17,098 bases of DNA from SSSZ01 sp016790965 (lineage in GTDB: Bacteria > Pseudomonadota > Gammaproteobacteria > Burkholderiales > Rhodocyclaceae). A model generated the notes under the pieces. That model worked only from the letters and a program-made list of their open reading frames with translations, ran no database searches and had not been told where the DNA came from. The stretch's first letter is position 1. Every line of letters begins with the position of its first letter. The position numbers and the translations under genes are program-made. The stretch lies in NCBI GenBank assembly GCA_016790965.1, contig JAEUNZ010000039.1:1-17098 (forward strand), in the 5' to 3' direction. Shown in pieces: positions 6,060 through 15,137 of the stretch.

Positions 6060-6689
6060 ATGAACATCGACCACACAAGCGGTTGGGATCCCCAGGGCCT
6101 GGGCCTCGTGCCCATGGTGATCGAACAGAGCGGTCGCGGCGAGCGCGCCTACGACATCTACTCCCGCCTGCTGCGGGAGCGGGTGGTTTTCCTGGTGGGG
6201 CCTGTCAATGACGCCACCGCCAATCTGGTGGTAGCGCAACTGCTTTTCCTGGAAGCCGAAAATCCGGACAAGGACATCTACTTCTACATCAACTCGCCGG
6301 GAGGTTCGGTGACCGCCGGCCTGTCGATCTACGACACGATGCAGTTCATCAAACCCGACGTATCTACCCTGTGCATCGGACAGGCGGCGTCCATGGGAGC
6401 CTTCCTTCTGACCGCCGGGGCCAAGGGCAAGCGTTTCGCCCTGCCCAACTCCCGCATCATGATCCATCAACCCCTGGGTGGCTTCCAGGGCCAAGCGTCG
6501 GATATCGCCATCCACGCCAAGGAAATCCTGTCCATCCGGGACAAGCTCAACCGCATCATGGCGGACCATACCGGCCAGCCCGTCGACCGTATCGAAAAGG
6601 ACACCGACCGCGACAATTTCCTTTCGGCTGCGGAAGCGGCAGAATACGGACTGATCGACAAGGTTCTGTCCCGTCGCGACGCGGCCTGA
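6060..6689 (+). CDS. clpP: ATP-dependent Clp protease proteolytic subunit
   Basis: A 209-residue serine peptidase that forms the double-heptamer degradation chamber for ClpX (and ClpA) substrates. The catalytic triad is visible as Ser111 (GQAASMGA), His136 (MIHQPLGG) and Asp185 (DTDRDNF), at the same precursor numbering as in E. coli. The N-terminal segment before GLVPMVIEQ is likely removed by self-processing. The INSPGGSV oxyanion-hole motif is intact. The ATG at 6060 has GAGGAA about nine bases upstream; an earlier in-frame start would overlap tig and lacks support. It sits 46 bases after tig and 23 bases before clpX, consistent with one operon. Confidence 0.97.
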   Translation: MNIDHTSGWDPQGLGLVPMVIEQSGRGERAYDIYSRLLRERVVFLVGPVNDATANLVVAQLLFLEAENPDKDIYFYINSPGGSVTAGLSIYDTMQFIKPDVSTLCIGQAASMGAFLLTAGAKGKRFALPNSRIMIHQPLGGFQGQASDIAIHAKEILSIRDKLNRIMADHTGQPVDRIEKDTDRDNFLSAAEAAEYGLIDKVLSRRDAA

Positions 6690-6712
6690 CGGATTCATAG
6701 CAAGGGGAAACC

Positions 6713-7975
6713 ATGTCCAAAGGCGGCCAGGAAAAACTGCTTTACTGTTCCTTCTGCGGCAAGAGCCAGCACGAAGTGAAGAAACTCATCGCCGGCCCGT
6801 CGGTGTTCATTTGCGACGAGTGCATTTCGCTCTGCAACGACATCATCCGCGACGAGCTCCCCGAGGAATCGGGCAAGGCGGCGGGCTCCGACCTGCCAAC
6901 CCCGCGGGAAATCTGTTCCATCCTGGACCAGTATGTAATCGGACAGGAAGTCGCCAAGCGCATCCTCTCGGTGGCGGTCTACAACCACTACAAGCGCCTG
7001 CGCCATTCCGCCAAGACCGCTGACGATGTCGAGCTCGCCAAGAGCAACATCCTGCTGGTGGGACCCACCGGCTCCGGCAAGACGCTCCTGGCCCAGACCC
7101 TCGCCCGGCTGCTCAACGTCCCCTTCGTCATGGCCGATGCCACGACCCTCACTGAAGCCGGCTATGTCGGGGAAGATGTCGAAAACATCATCCAGAAGCT
7201 CCTGCAGAAGTGTGATTACGACATCGAAAAGGCGCAACAGGGCATCGTATACATCGATGAAATCGACAAGATTTCGCGCAAATCCGACAACCCCTCGATC
7301 ACCCGCGACGTTTCGGGTGAGGGCGTGCAGCAGGCCCTCCTGAAGCTCATCGAGGGCACTGTGGCGTCAATCCCCCCCCAGGGCGGTCGCAAACATCCGA
7401 ATCAGGATTTCGTCCAGGTGGATACCACCAATATCCTGTTCATCTGCGGGGGCGCTTTCGACGGTCTGGAAAAAATCATCCGCAACCGTTCCGAAAAGGG
7501 CGGCATCGGTTTTGCCGCAGTGGTGAAGAGCAAGGACGACCAGAAGGCCGTGGGTGAAATCCTGCGCAGCGTCGAACCCGAGGATCTCATCAAATTCGGC
7601 CTCATTCCCGAACTGATCGGCCGCCTGCCGGTGGTCGCGACCCTGCAGGAACTGGAGGAAGCGGCCCTAGTGCAAATCTTGATCGAGCCCAAGAACGCCC
7701 TCATCAAGCAATACCAGAAACTTTTCGGCATGGAAGGCGTGGAACTCGAAGTGCGGCCCTCCGCACTGGCGGCCATCGCCCGCAAAGCTCTGGAGCGCAA
7801 GACGGGAGCCCGGGGCCTACGCTCCATCCTGGAACAGGTGCTGCTCGACACAATGTACGAACTCCCCGGCATGGACAATGTCACAAAGGTGGTCATCGAC
7901 GAGAACACCATCACCGGTGACCACAGTCCCCTGTTGATTTACGCCGAGCAACCCAAGGTTTCCGGCTCCAACTGA
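6713..7975 (+). CDS. clpX: ATP-dependent Clp protease ATP-binding subunit ClpX
   Basis: A 420-residue AAA+ unfoldase that recognises and threads substrates into ClpP. The N-terminal zinc-binding domain has four cysteines at 12, 15, 34 and 37. Walker A is GPTGSGKT at 117-124 and Walker B is VYIDEIDKI. The pore-loop GYVGED motif is present. The ClpP-docking IGF loop is at 265-267 (KGGIGFAAV), confirming a ClpP partner. The LIPELIGRLPV sensor/box VII region is also seen. AAGGGG before the ATG is a good ribosome-binding site. Length and all motifs are standard. A 77-base gap to lon contains a separate heat-shock-type promoter. Confidence 0.98.
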   Translation: MSKGGQEKLLYCSFCGKSQHEVKKLIAGPSVFICDECISLCNDIIRDELPEESGKAAGSDLPTPREICSILDQYVIGQEVAKRILSVAVYNHYKRLRHSAKTADDVELAKSNILLVGPTGSGKTLLAQTLARLLNVPFVMADATTLTEAGYVGEDVENIIQKLLQKCDYDIEKAQQGIVYIDEIDKISRKSDNPSITRDVSGEGVQQALLKLIEGTVASIPPQGGRKHPNQDFVQVDTTNILFICGGAFDGLEKIIRNRSEKGGIGFAAVVKSKDDQKAVGEILRSVEPEDLIKFGLIPELIGRLPVVATLQELEEAALVQILIEPKNALIKQYQKLFGMEGVELEVRPSALAAIARKALERKTGARGLRSILEQVLLDTMYELPGMDNVTKVVIDENTITGDHSPLLIYAEQPKVSGSN

Positions 7976-7997
7976 GTAGCGCCGGCCTCCGTGGCCG

Positions 7998-8025
7998 CTT
8001 GAAATCCGGCTTTTCGTCCCCACCT
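7998..8025 (+). promoter_or_regulatory. RpoH (sigma-32) type heat-shock promoter of lon
   Basis: CTTGAAA (7998-8004), a 13-base spacer and CCCCACCT (8018-8025) match the sigma-32 consensus CTTGAAA-N11-15-CCCCATnT almost fully. lon is a known heat-shock gene in other proteobacteria. The implied start of transcription is about 20-25 bases before the lon start codon. Confidence 0.75.
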
Positions 8026-8037
8026 GCCGGGGACGAA
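8013..8037. other. 9-bp hairpin overlapping the lon promoter
   Basis: TTCGTCCCC and GGGGACGAA form a perfect 9-bp stem with a 7-base loop between clpX and lon. No T-run follows on the plus strand. For read-through transcripts from clpX it would be a processing or partial termination structure. Its left arm contains part of the heat-shock -10 box. Confidence 0.55.
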
Positions 8038-8058
8038 CTCCCTTCATAAGGCATGCCC

Positions 8059-10467
8059 ATGTCCACCCCCGAATCGCTTCCGGAATCCGTCGAACTCCCT
8101 CTCCTGCCCCTGCGGGACGTGGTGGTCTTCCCCCACATGGTCATACCCCTCTTCGTAGGCCGCCCCAAGTCCATCAAGGCCCTCGAAGTGGCGATGGAGT
8201 CCGGCCGCAGCATTCTGCTGGTGGCCCAGAAGTCTGCGGCCAAGGACGAGCCCGATGCCGAAGACCTGTATCGCATCGGCTGCATGGCGAATATTCTGCA
8301 AATGCTCAAGCTGCCCGACGGGACGGTCAAGGTTCTGGTCGAGGGCACCCAGCGCGCCCAGGTGGAAGCCATCGATCCGCAACCGACGCTTTTCATGGCG
8401 ACGGCCACCGCCCTCGCCCCGGCAGGGGTCGAGGATCACGAAATCGAAGCCATGCGCCGTGCGGTGATCGCCCAGTTCGATCAATTCGTCAAACTCAATA
8501 AGAAGATTCCGCCGGAAGTCCTCTCGTCCATCTCGGGCATCGAGGACGCCGGCCGCCTGGCCGACACCATAGCCGCCCACCTGCCCCTCAAGCTGGAGCA
8601 AAAGCAGGAAATCCTGGAGATGGGCAATGTGCGCGAGCGTATCGACCGCCTCTTGTCGCAACTCGAGACCGAAATCGACATCCTCCAGGTCGAAAAGCGC
8701 ATCCGCGGCCGAGTCAAGCGCCAGATGGAGAAGAGCCAGCGCGAGTACTACCTCAACGAGCAGGTCAAGGCGATCCAGAAGGAATTGGGCGAAGGCGAGG
8801 AAGGTGCCGACCTCGAAGAACTGGACAAAAAGATCAAGGCCGCCGGCATGAGCAAGGAGGGCCTCGCCAAGGCCCAGGGCGAACTGAAGAAACTGCGCCT
8901 CATGTCACCCATGTCCGCCGAAGCGACGGTCGTGCGCAACTACATCGAGACACTCATCGGCTTGCCCTGGCGCAAGAAGACCCGCATCAGCAAGGAATTG
9001 CGCGAAGCCGAGAAGGTTCTGGACAGCGACCATTACGGTCTGGAAAAGGTCAAGGAGCGCATCGTCGAGTACCTTGCGGTGCAACAGCGGGTCGAGAAGG
9101 TCAAGGCGCCTATCCTCTGCCTGGTGGGGCCCCCGGGCGTGGGGAAAACCTCCCTCGGCCAATCCATCGCCAAGGCAACCAACCGCAAATTTGTGCGCAT
9201 GGCCCTGGGTGGCGTACGCGACGAGGCTGAAATCCGTGGCCATCGCCGCACCTACATTGGCTCCATGCCTGGGAAAATCCTGCAAAGCCTGAGCAAGGTC
9301 GGCGTACGCAATCCCCTGTTCCTCCTGGACGAAGTGGACAAGCTGGGGCAGGACTTCCGCGGCGACCCCTCCTCCGCCCTGCTCGAAGTGCTCGATCCGG
9401 AGCAGAACCACACCTTCCAGGACCACTACGTCGAGGTCGACTTCGATCTCTCCGACGTCATGTTCGTGGCCACGGCCAATACCCTCAACATCCCTGCGCC
9501 GCTGCTCGACCGCATGGAAGTGATCCGCCTCTCCGGCTATACGGAAGACGAGAAGGTCAACATCGCCATGCGTTACCTGCTGCCGAAGCAGATGAAGAAC
9601 AATGGCGTCAAGAAGACCGAACTCACCGTCGCCGATTCGGCCCTTCGCGACATCGTGCGCTACTACACCCGGGAAGCCGGGGTGCGGGCGCTGGAACGCG
9701 AAATCTCAAAAATCTGCCGCAAGGTCGTCAAGACCCTGCTGCTCAAGAAGCGCAGCAGCAAAATGGTGGTCAATGCCCGCAACCTGGACAAGTTCCTGGG
9801 CGTACGCCGCTACACCTTCGGCATGGCGGAGAAGGAGAATCAGGTGGGCCAGGTCACTGGTCTCGCTTGGACCGAGGTCGGTGGCGAACTACTCACCATT
9901 GAGTGCGTGGCCATCCCCGGCAAAGGCAACATCCTGCGCACCGGCTCCCTGGGCGACGTCATGAAAGAATCCGTCGAGGCGGCGCGCTCCGTCGTGCGGG
10001 CCCGCTCACAACGCCTTGGCATCGCCGACGACATTTTTGAAAAGCGCGACATCCACATCCACGTCCCGGAAGGGGCCACGCCCAAGGACGGCCCCTCGGC
10101 GGGCATCGCCATGACCACCGCCCTGGTGTCCTCCTTCACAGGAATTCCGGTTCGCTGCGAGGTGTGCATGACTGGCGAAATCACCTTGCGGGGAGAAGTG
10201 CTGGCCATCGGCGGGCTAAAGGAAAAGCTGCTGGCCGCGGTGCGCGGCGGTCTCAAGACGGCTCTGATTCCCGAGGAAAACGTCAAAGATCTGACCGATA
10301 TCCCGGACAACATCAAGAACCGCATCGAGATTGTCCCCGTCAAGTGGATCGATCAGGTGCTCGAGCGCGCTCTGGAGCGGCTTCCCGCCGCCCTGCCGGA
10401 CGCGGTTTCACCCGCGGTGGTCGCGGGTACCGAAACCGCAGCGGTTCCGACCGTCGTCACCCACTGA
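8059..10467 (+). CDS. lon: ATP-dependent protease Lon (LonA)
   Basis: An 802-residue LonA protease that degrades misfolded and regulatory proteins in the cytoplasm. An N-terminal substrate-binding domain (ELPLLPLRDVVVFPHMVIPLFVGR onward) extends to about residue 200, followed by a coiled-coil region to about 300. The AAA+ module has Walker A GPPGVGKT at 357-364 and Walker B FLLDEVDKL. The C-terminal protease domain has the Ser/Lys dyad at Ser680 (DGPSAGIAM) and Lys723 (GGLKEK). I chose the ATG at 8059 because AAGG lies 7 bases upstream. An ATG two codons earlier (8053) is only two bases from that AAGG, but is possible. Ala/Val-rich tail after PVKWIDQVLE. A heat-shock-type promoter lies just upstream, and hupB follows. 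Confidence 0.97.
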   Translation: MSTPESLPESVELPLLPLRDVVVFPHMVIPLFVGRPKSIKALEVAMESGRSILLVAQKSAAKDEPDAEDLYRIGCMANILQMLKLPDGTVKVLVEGTQRAQVEAIDPQPTLFMATATALAPAGVEDHEIEAMRRAVIAQFDQFVKLNKKIPPEVLSSISGIEDAGRLADTIAAHLPLKLEQKQEILEMGNVRERIDRLLSQLETEIDILQVEKRIRGRVKRQMEKSQREYYLNEQVKAIQKELGEGEEGADLEELDKKIKAAGMSKEGLAKAQGELKKLRLMSPMSAEATVVRNYIETLIGLPWRKKTRISKELREAEKVLDSDHYGLEKVKERIVEYLAVQQRVEKVKAPILCLVGPPGVGKTSLGQSIAKATNRKFVRMALGGVRDEAEIRGHRRTYIGSMPGKILQSLSKVGVRNPLFLLDEVDKLGQDFRGDPSSALLEVLDPEQNHTFQDHYVEVDFDLSDVMFVATANTLNIPAPLLDRMEVIRLSGYTEDEKVNIAMRYLLPKQMKNNGVKKTELTVADSALRDIVRYYTREAGVRALEREISKICRKVVKTLLLKKRSSKMVVNARNLDKFLGVRRYTFGMAEKENQVGQVTGLAWTEVGGELLTIECVAIPGKGNILRTGSLGDVMKESVEAARSVVRARSQRLGIADDIFEKRDIHIHVPEGATPKDGPSAGIAMTTALVSSFTGIPVRCEVCMTGEITLRGEVLAIGGLKEKLLAAVRGGLKTALIPEENVKDLTDIPDNIKNRIEIVPVKWIDQVLERALERLPAALPDAVSPAVVAGTETAAVPTVVTH

Positions 10468-10548
10468 TCGCTACCGCAGCCCCTGGACGACTTCCGAACA
10501 TCATTCAAACGCCCAGCGCCCGGAGAGGCGTAATCGGCGAAAAACCGC

Positions 10549-10578
10549 TTGACACAAGGATTTCAGGGAAGTTATAAA
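10549..10578 (+). promoter_or_regulatory. Sigma-70 promoter of hupB
   Basis: A perfect TTGACA (10549-10554) is followed by TATAAA (10573-10578, 18-base spacer; TTATAA at 17 bases is the alternative reading). It starts transcription about 50 bases before the hupB start, a strong promoter fitting an abundant nucleoid protein. The rest of 10468-10548 shows no gene and no clear terminator for lon. Confidence 0.85.
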
Positions 10579-10633
10579 CTTCGCGGTTTAGGTTTCTTGC
10601 TTTTTCATCCACACCACTAAAAGGGGACATTCC

Positions 10634-10906
10634 ATGAACAAATCCGAACTCATCGACCAGATTGCGACAGCCTCCGAAATCTCGAAGGCCGCCGCAGGTC
10701 GCGCCCTCGACGCCGCTGTCGATGCCATCAAGGCCGAACTCAAGAAGGGGGGCACGGTCACCCTGGTTGGCTTTGGCACCTTCTCCACCAGCAAGCGGGC
10801 AGCCCGTACCGGCCGCAACCCGCGTACTGGTGCCACCCTCAAGATCAAGGCCGCCAAGGTGCCCAAATTCAAGCCTGGCAAGGGCCTCAAGGACGCTGTA
10901 AACTGA
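10634..10906 (+). CDS. hupB: DNA-binding protein HU (beta-type)
   Basis: A 90-residue nucleoid-associated protein of the HU/IHF family. It binds and bends DNA without sequence specificity as a homo- or heterodimer. The start MNKSELIDQIA, the GFGTF turn, the TGRNPRTG DNA-binding arm with its intercalating proline, and the C-terminal VPKFKPGKGLKDAVN are all canonical. AAGGGG with seven bases to the ATG is a strong ribosome-binding site. It lies directly after lon, the conserved lon-hupB pair, but has its own strong promoter. The tRNA-Val gene starts 35 bases after the stop with no terminator between, so the two are probably co-transcribed and separated by RNase P (inference). Confidence 0.97.
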   Translation: MNKSELIDQIATASEISKAAAGRALDAAVDAIKAELKKGGTVTLVGFGTFSTSKRAARTGRNPRTGATLKIKAAKVPKFKPGKGLKDAVN

Positions 10907-10941
10907 GCGCCCTTCGCCTGGTCGCAGCGTCGCCCGGGCCC

Positions 10942-11017
10942 GGGTGCTTAGCTCAGTTGGTAGAGCGCTAGCCTTACAAGCTGGATGTCGGGGGTTCGAG
11001 CCCCTCAGCACCCACCA
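10942..11017 (+). tRNA. tRNA-Val (anticodon TAC)
   Basis: Complete cloverleaf: acceptor GGGTGCT/AGCACCC, D stem GCTC/GAGC, anticodon stem CTAGC/GCTGG (one G-U pair) with loop CTTACAA (anticodon TAC), T stem closed around GTTCGAG. CCA is encoded at 11015-11017. The 5' end overlaps a CCCGGGCCCGGG palindrome (10933-10944). Confidence 0.97.
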
Positions 11018-11024
11018 AATACCG

Positions 11025-11054
11025 GGGGTTTGCGTGCGAACGCAGGCCCCTTTT
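11025..11054 (+). terminator. Rho-independent terminator of tRNA-Val (hupB unit)
   Basis: An 11-bp stem (GGGGTTTGCGT with ACGCAGGCCCC, two G-U pairs) closed by a GCGA tetraloop is followed by TTTT. It begins 8 bases after the tRNA and ends only 24 bases before the next start codon. Confidence 0.8.
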
Positions 11055-11078
11055 GCATTCCCTCACGGCGCAGCCACC

Positions 11079-11930
<852 letters not shown>

Positions 11931-11944
11931 ATTACGGCGATCAG

Positions 11945-11987
11945 GCCCCCCTGGGATGCCCGTTGGGCGGAAACCCCCAGGAGGGGC
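11945..11987. terminator. Inverted repeat between convergent cnoX and the HlyD-type gene
   Basis: GCCCCCCTGGG (11945-11955) pairs with CCCAGGAGGGGC (11976-11987) through an 11-bp stem with one bulged A, and an inner GCCC-GTT-GGGC hairpin sits in the loop. It lies between two converging stop codons and could slow polymerase from both sides, but no T-run is present. Confidence 0.45.
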
Positions 11988-12009
11988 ATGACGTACGTGG
12001 CGACTCGAC

Positions 12010-13356
12010 TCAGCGCTCGCGCCAGGCCATGTTGAAGGAATCGACGAGGGGATCGAGCAGATACCCCATGAAGGTCCGCTCGCCCGTCACAATGAACAAA
12101 TCCGCCTGCATGCCGGGTTGGACCCTCTGATCGCCAAGGCGTGCGAGTTCAGACTCGGGCACGGTCGCCTTGACGACGAAGTAACTCAAATCCGATTTCG
12201 GATCTACCGTTGCGTCGGCAGACACGTAGGTCAGTGCTCCCGTAAGTTCTGGCGTCGAACGTGAATTGAAGGCGTGAACCTTTACGCCTACCCTTTGCCC
12301 GACCGCAATGCGATCAATGTCGGCTGGCAGCACCTTGCCTTCGAGAATCAGCTGGTCAGCGCTCGGAACCACTTCCATGACCACTTCACCCGGGCCAATG
12401 ACGCCCCCGGGAGTATGGACTTTCAGCTCCGTCACCGTTCCTTCCACCGGCGAACGAATCTCGGTTTGTTCCAGGGTGTATTTCGTCGCACTTACCCGTT
12501 CGATGAGCTCAAAATTTTCCGCCTGCACTTTTTTCAATTCTGCGACGACCTCCTCGTGGAAGGCCTTCTTGACTTGGAACTTCTTCAGTTCCTTCTCGCT
12601 GATCTGGGTCCTGGCAGAGGCAATCTTGGAAGCCAATTCGCTGTGCTCCCCCTGAAGTACGGCAATCTCCCGCTCGACGGCCCTGATCTTTGGCTTCTCC
12701 ATCATTCCCTTGCCGGCAAGTTCGGCCATGGCCGCCAAATCGTGTCGCAGGCTGGCGAGTTGTTCATCCTTGGCGCGCTGCTGCGAGGCCAGACCCGATA
12801 TCTCGCTCCCCAGCGCGGCGATCTGGCGATCCAGAATACTCAACTCTCCCAGACGCGAAGTTCTGCGCGCCTCAAATTGGGACTGCTGGGAGCGCAGGAT
12901 TTCGGCGACCTGAAGATCATCCTTGCGCGCCAGCAACTCCGATGGAAAGGCTATGGCGGACCGTTCATCCCGCTCCGCCTCAAGGCGCGCCGAAGTCGCC
13001 AGCGCAACGTCCCTGCCCCCCCGCACGACCCCGTAGGCGGCGCCGGCCTTGGTTTCGTCGAGCCGGATTAGCACATCGCCGGCCTTGACCCGAGTCCCAT
13101 CCTTGACACGGATGTCCTTGACCACGCCGCCTTCAGGATGCTGAATCTTCTTGCGGCTGCTATCGACCTTGACGACGCCCTGCGCGATCACCGCCGAAGA
13201 CAGCGGCGCAAGCAGGGACCAGATGACAAAAATCCCAAAACTGACGGCGAGAATGAGATTCCCTAAGCGGACCCAACGCGTCTCGTCGGCCCTGGCTGCC
13301 GCCTCACCAACGATCAAGGACCGTTCTTCGAGATGAAGCCCCGATACCTCAGCCAT
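12010..13356 (-). CDS. HlyD-family type I secretion periplasmic adaptor (membrane fusion protein)
   Basis: A 448-residue adaptor that bridges the inner-membrane ABC exporter and a TolC-like outer-membrane channel. A short cytoplasmic N-terminus is followed by one transmembrane helix (about 31-50) and the lipoyl-like half motif (SRKKIQHPEGGVVKDIRVKDGTRV, about 83-106). A long coiled-coil hairpin extends to about 300. The second half motif is EIRSPVEGTVTELKVHTPGG, and a beta-barrel domain follows. The C-terminus QPGMQADLFIVTGERTFMGYLLDPL is diagnostic of the PrtE/HlyD type I branch. AGGAGG five bases before the ATG at 13356 fixes the start; this start overlaps the end of the ABC transporter gene by 8 bases, so the two are translationally coupled. 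It is the last gene of the minus-strand run; no outer-membrane partner is visible. Confidence 0.95.
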   Translation of the reverse strand: MAEVSGLHLEERSLIVGEAAARADETRWVRLGNLILAVSFGIFVIWSLLAPLSSAVIAQGVVKVDSSRKKIQHPEGGVVKDIRVKDGTRVKAGDVLIRLDETKAGAAYGVVRGGRDVALATSARLEAERDERSAIAFPSELLARKDDLQVAEILRSQQSQFEARRTSRLGELSILDRQIAALGSEISGLASQQRAKDEQLASLRHDLAAMAELAGKGMMEKPKIRAVEREIAVLQGEHSELASKIASARTQISEKELKKFQVKKAFHEEVVAELKKVQAENFELIERVSATKYTLEQTEIRSPVEGTVTELKVHTPGGVIGPGEVVMEVVPSADQLILEGKVLPADIDRIAVGQRVGVKVHAFNSRSTPELTGALTYVSADATVDPKSDLSYFVVKATVPESELARLGDQRVQPGMQADLFIVTGERTFMGYLLDPLVDSFNMAWRER

Positions 13357-15076
13357 GCAGGCCTCCTGATGACTCCGCGTTTCCACCATCAGGTCTGGTG
13401 ACGACACGACGGGTGATGACCGGCATGATTTCCGAAGTGGCGCCAAAATTGGCGATCTGGCCACTCATCAATACCAGGAGATTGTCCGTTCCCCCTAGAA
13501 GAGCGGGCCTGTGCGCAATGACCAGGACCGTTGAACCGAGTTGGCGCAACTGGTCCATCGCCTGACGCACTGCGGCTTCTCCTTCCGCATCCAGATTGGA
13601 TGTCGGCTCATCAAGGACCACCAGGGAAGGGCGTCCGTAGAAAGCTCTCGCCAATCCGATACGTTGACGCTGTCCGCCAGAAAGATTCGCCCCTCCGGGT
13701 CCAACCTGGGAATCGTAGCCCTGCGGCAGATCGAGAATGGTCTGATGAGCCCCCGCGAGTTGGGCCGCCTCGACCACCTGGCGTGAATCAACTTCCCCAA
13801 AACGAGCGATGTTCTGGGCCACGGTTCCCGGGAAAAGCTCGATATCCTGGGGCAGGAAGCCGACGTGGGGCCCAACTTCCTCACGCCGCCAGTCGGCGAA
13901 CAAGACGCCATCCAGACGCACTGCACCCGACTGCGCGCGCCAAATCCCGACCGCAAGACGGGCAAGGGTAGACTTTCCCGCCCCGCTCGGACCGGTAATT
14001 CCCAGGCAAGTCCCGGCGTCGACGGCAAAATTCAGATTGCGCACGGTGGCCCGGCCGCTCTCTGGCGGACCAGCGGTGACAGCTTCGAAGCGCAAGGCAC
14101 CCTTGGGCGCCGGGAGCGACATGGGTGCCACACCCTCCACGTCGTTGCCAAACTGCTTGTACAGCCGCTGATAAGACTCTCGGGCCATCAAAAAGCTCTT
14201 CCATCCCCCAATGGAGGCCTCGACCGGGGCAAGTCCACGCCCCATGATGATCGACGAAGCGATCATCACGCCACCGGTTGCATCCTGGCGGATGACCAAC
14301 CATGCGCCGACCCCGAGGATGGCGATCTGCAGAAATATTCGGACGGCCTTGGCGATGGCCGCCACATTGCCCGCCCGGTCACTGGCCTGCCCTTGGAGCC
14401 CGATGCCGAGATCGTGATGTTTCTGCCACACCCCTTTCAATCCGGCCAGCATTCCCATCGCGGCCACGGCCTCCGCATTGCGCGCAGAAATCTCCGCAAA
14501 CTGGGTCGCACCGGACATTTGCTTGCCGGCCTCGGCCAGGGGAGCCTTGGTGTAGCGTTCGTTCCATACCCCCAAGGCCAACAATACCCCCCCTCCCAAC
14601 AAGGCGACATGCCCAAGCCAGGGGTGCAGAACGTACACCAAGGCAATGAAGATGGGGGACCACGGGGCGTCAAGCAAGCTCAGCGCATGGGGACCGGTCA
14701 GAAACCCGCGCAGATTGTCGAGATCTCGCAACATCTGTCCGCTCCGCCCTCCAAGCAAGGTTGCGGAAAACACCTTTGCCGAGAGCTGTGCATCGAAGCG
14801 GGCGCCCATGCGCACCAACAACCTGGAACGCACAATTTCCAGCAGGGCAAGGACCGCCATGCAGCCTGCAGCCAGCAGGGAAAGGTAAAACAAGGTATGG
14901 CCACTGCGGGATGCGAGCACACGGTCATACACCTGGAGCATGTAGATCGACGATACGAGCATCAGCAGATTGATGAAAAAGCTGAAGAATGCGACTCGAC
15001 CCAAGGTGACGCGAGCAATGTCCATAGCCGTCGCCAAACTGGACCCGGGCCTGGGTTTTTCGAATCCGAATGTCAT
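13349..15076 (-). CDS. Type I secretion system permease/ATPase (PrtD family)
   Basis: A 575-residue fused ABC exporter. The N-terminal membrane domain has about six helices (first near 27-50 and 60-82; a pair around 155-195; another near 265-300). The nucleotide-binding domain has Walker A GPSGAGKS at 362-369, signature LSGGQ at 465-469, Walker B with Asp489-Glu490 (VVLDEPTSNLD) and an H-loop in VIAHRPALL. There is no N-terminal C39 peptidase or C39-like domain, which places it with PrtD/AprD-type exporters of C-terminal-signal substrates. AGGAG five bases before the ATG at 15076 supports the start. It overlaps the adaptor gene by 8 bases. An intrinsic terminator lies 18 bases upstream of the start, so the source of its transcription is not obvious. 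Confidence 0.95.
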   Translation of the reverse strand: MTFGFEKPRPGSSLATAMDIARVTLGRVAFFSFFINLLMLVSSIYMLQVYDRVLASRSGHTLFYLSLLAAGCMAVLALLEIVRSRLLVRMGARFDAQLSAKVFSATLLGGRSGQMLRDLDNLRGFLTGPHALSLLDAPWSPIFIALVYVLHPWLGHVALLGGGVLLALGVWNERYTKAPLAEAGKQMSGATQFAEISARNAEAVAAMGMLAGLKGVWQKHHDLGIGLQGQASDRAGNVAAIAKAVRIFLQIAILGVGAWLVIRQDATGGVMIASSIIMGRGLAPVEASIGGWKSFLMARESYQRLYKQFGNDVEGVAPMSLPAPKGALRFEAVTAGPPESGRATVRNLNFAVDAGTCLGITGPSGAGKSTLARLAVGIWRAQSGAVRLDGVLFADWRREEVGPHVGFLPQDIELFPGTVAQNIARFGEVDSRQVVEAAQLAGAHQTILDLPQGYDSQVGPGGANLSGGQRQRIGLARAFYGRPSLVVLDEPTSNLDAEGEAAVRQAMDQLRQLGSTVLVIAHRPALLGGTDNLLVLMSGQIANFGATSEIMPVITRRVVTRPDGGNAESSGGLHG

Positions 15077-15093
15077 CCCCGCTCCTTCAAGGC

Positions 15094-15118
15094 AAAAAAG
15101 CCGGCAGCGCCGGCTTTT
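15094..15118 (-). terminator. Bidirectional intrinsic terminator between the PEP-CTERM gene and the ABC exporter
   Basis: Two GCCGGC arms (15100-15105, 15109-15114) around a 3-base loop are flanked by six A (left) and four T (right). Read on the minus strand it is a hairpin followed by TTTTTT, placed 20 bases after the PEP-CTERM stop codon. Confidence 0.8.
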
Positions 15119-15137
15119 GAACTCGCCCAACCGGGCT

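Noticed and set aside
4682..6115. A 477-codon minus-strand ORF opposite trigger factor
   Set aside because: Long antisense frames are common in high-GC genes. The plus strand encodes a complete, motif-rich trigger factor, and this frame has no known domain.
10933..11017. Integration (att) site at tRNA-Val
   Set aside because: The tRNA 3' end is not repeated downstream in the window, and no integrase or phage gene is present; the flanks are conserved housekeeping genes.
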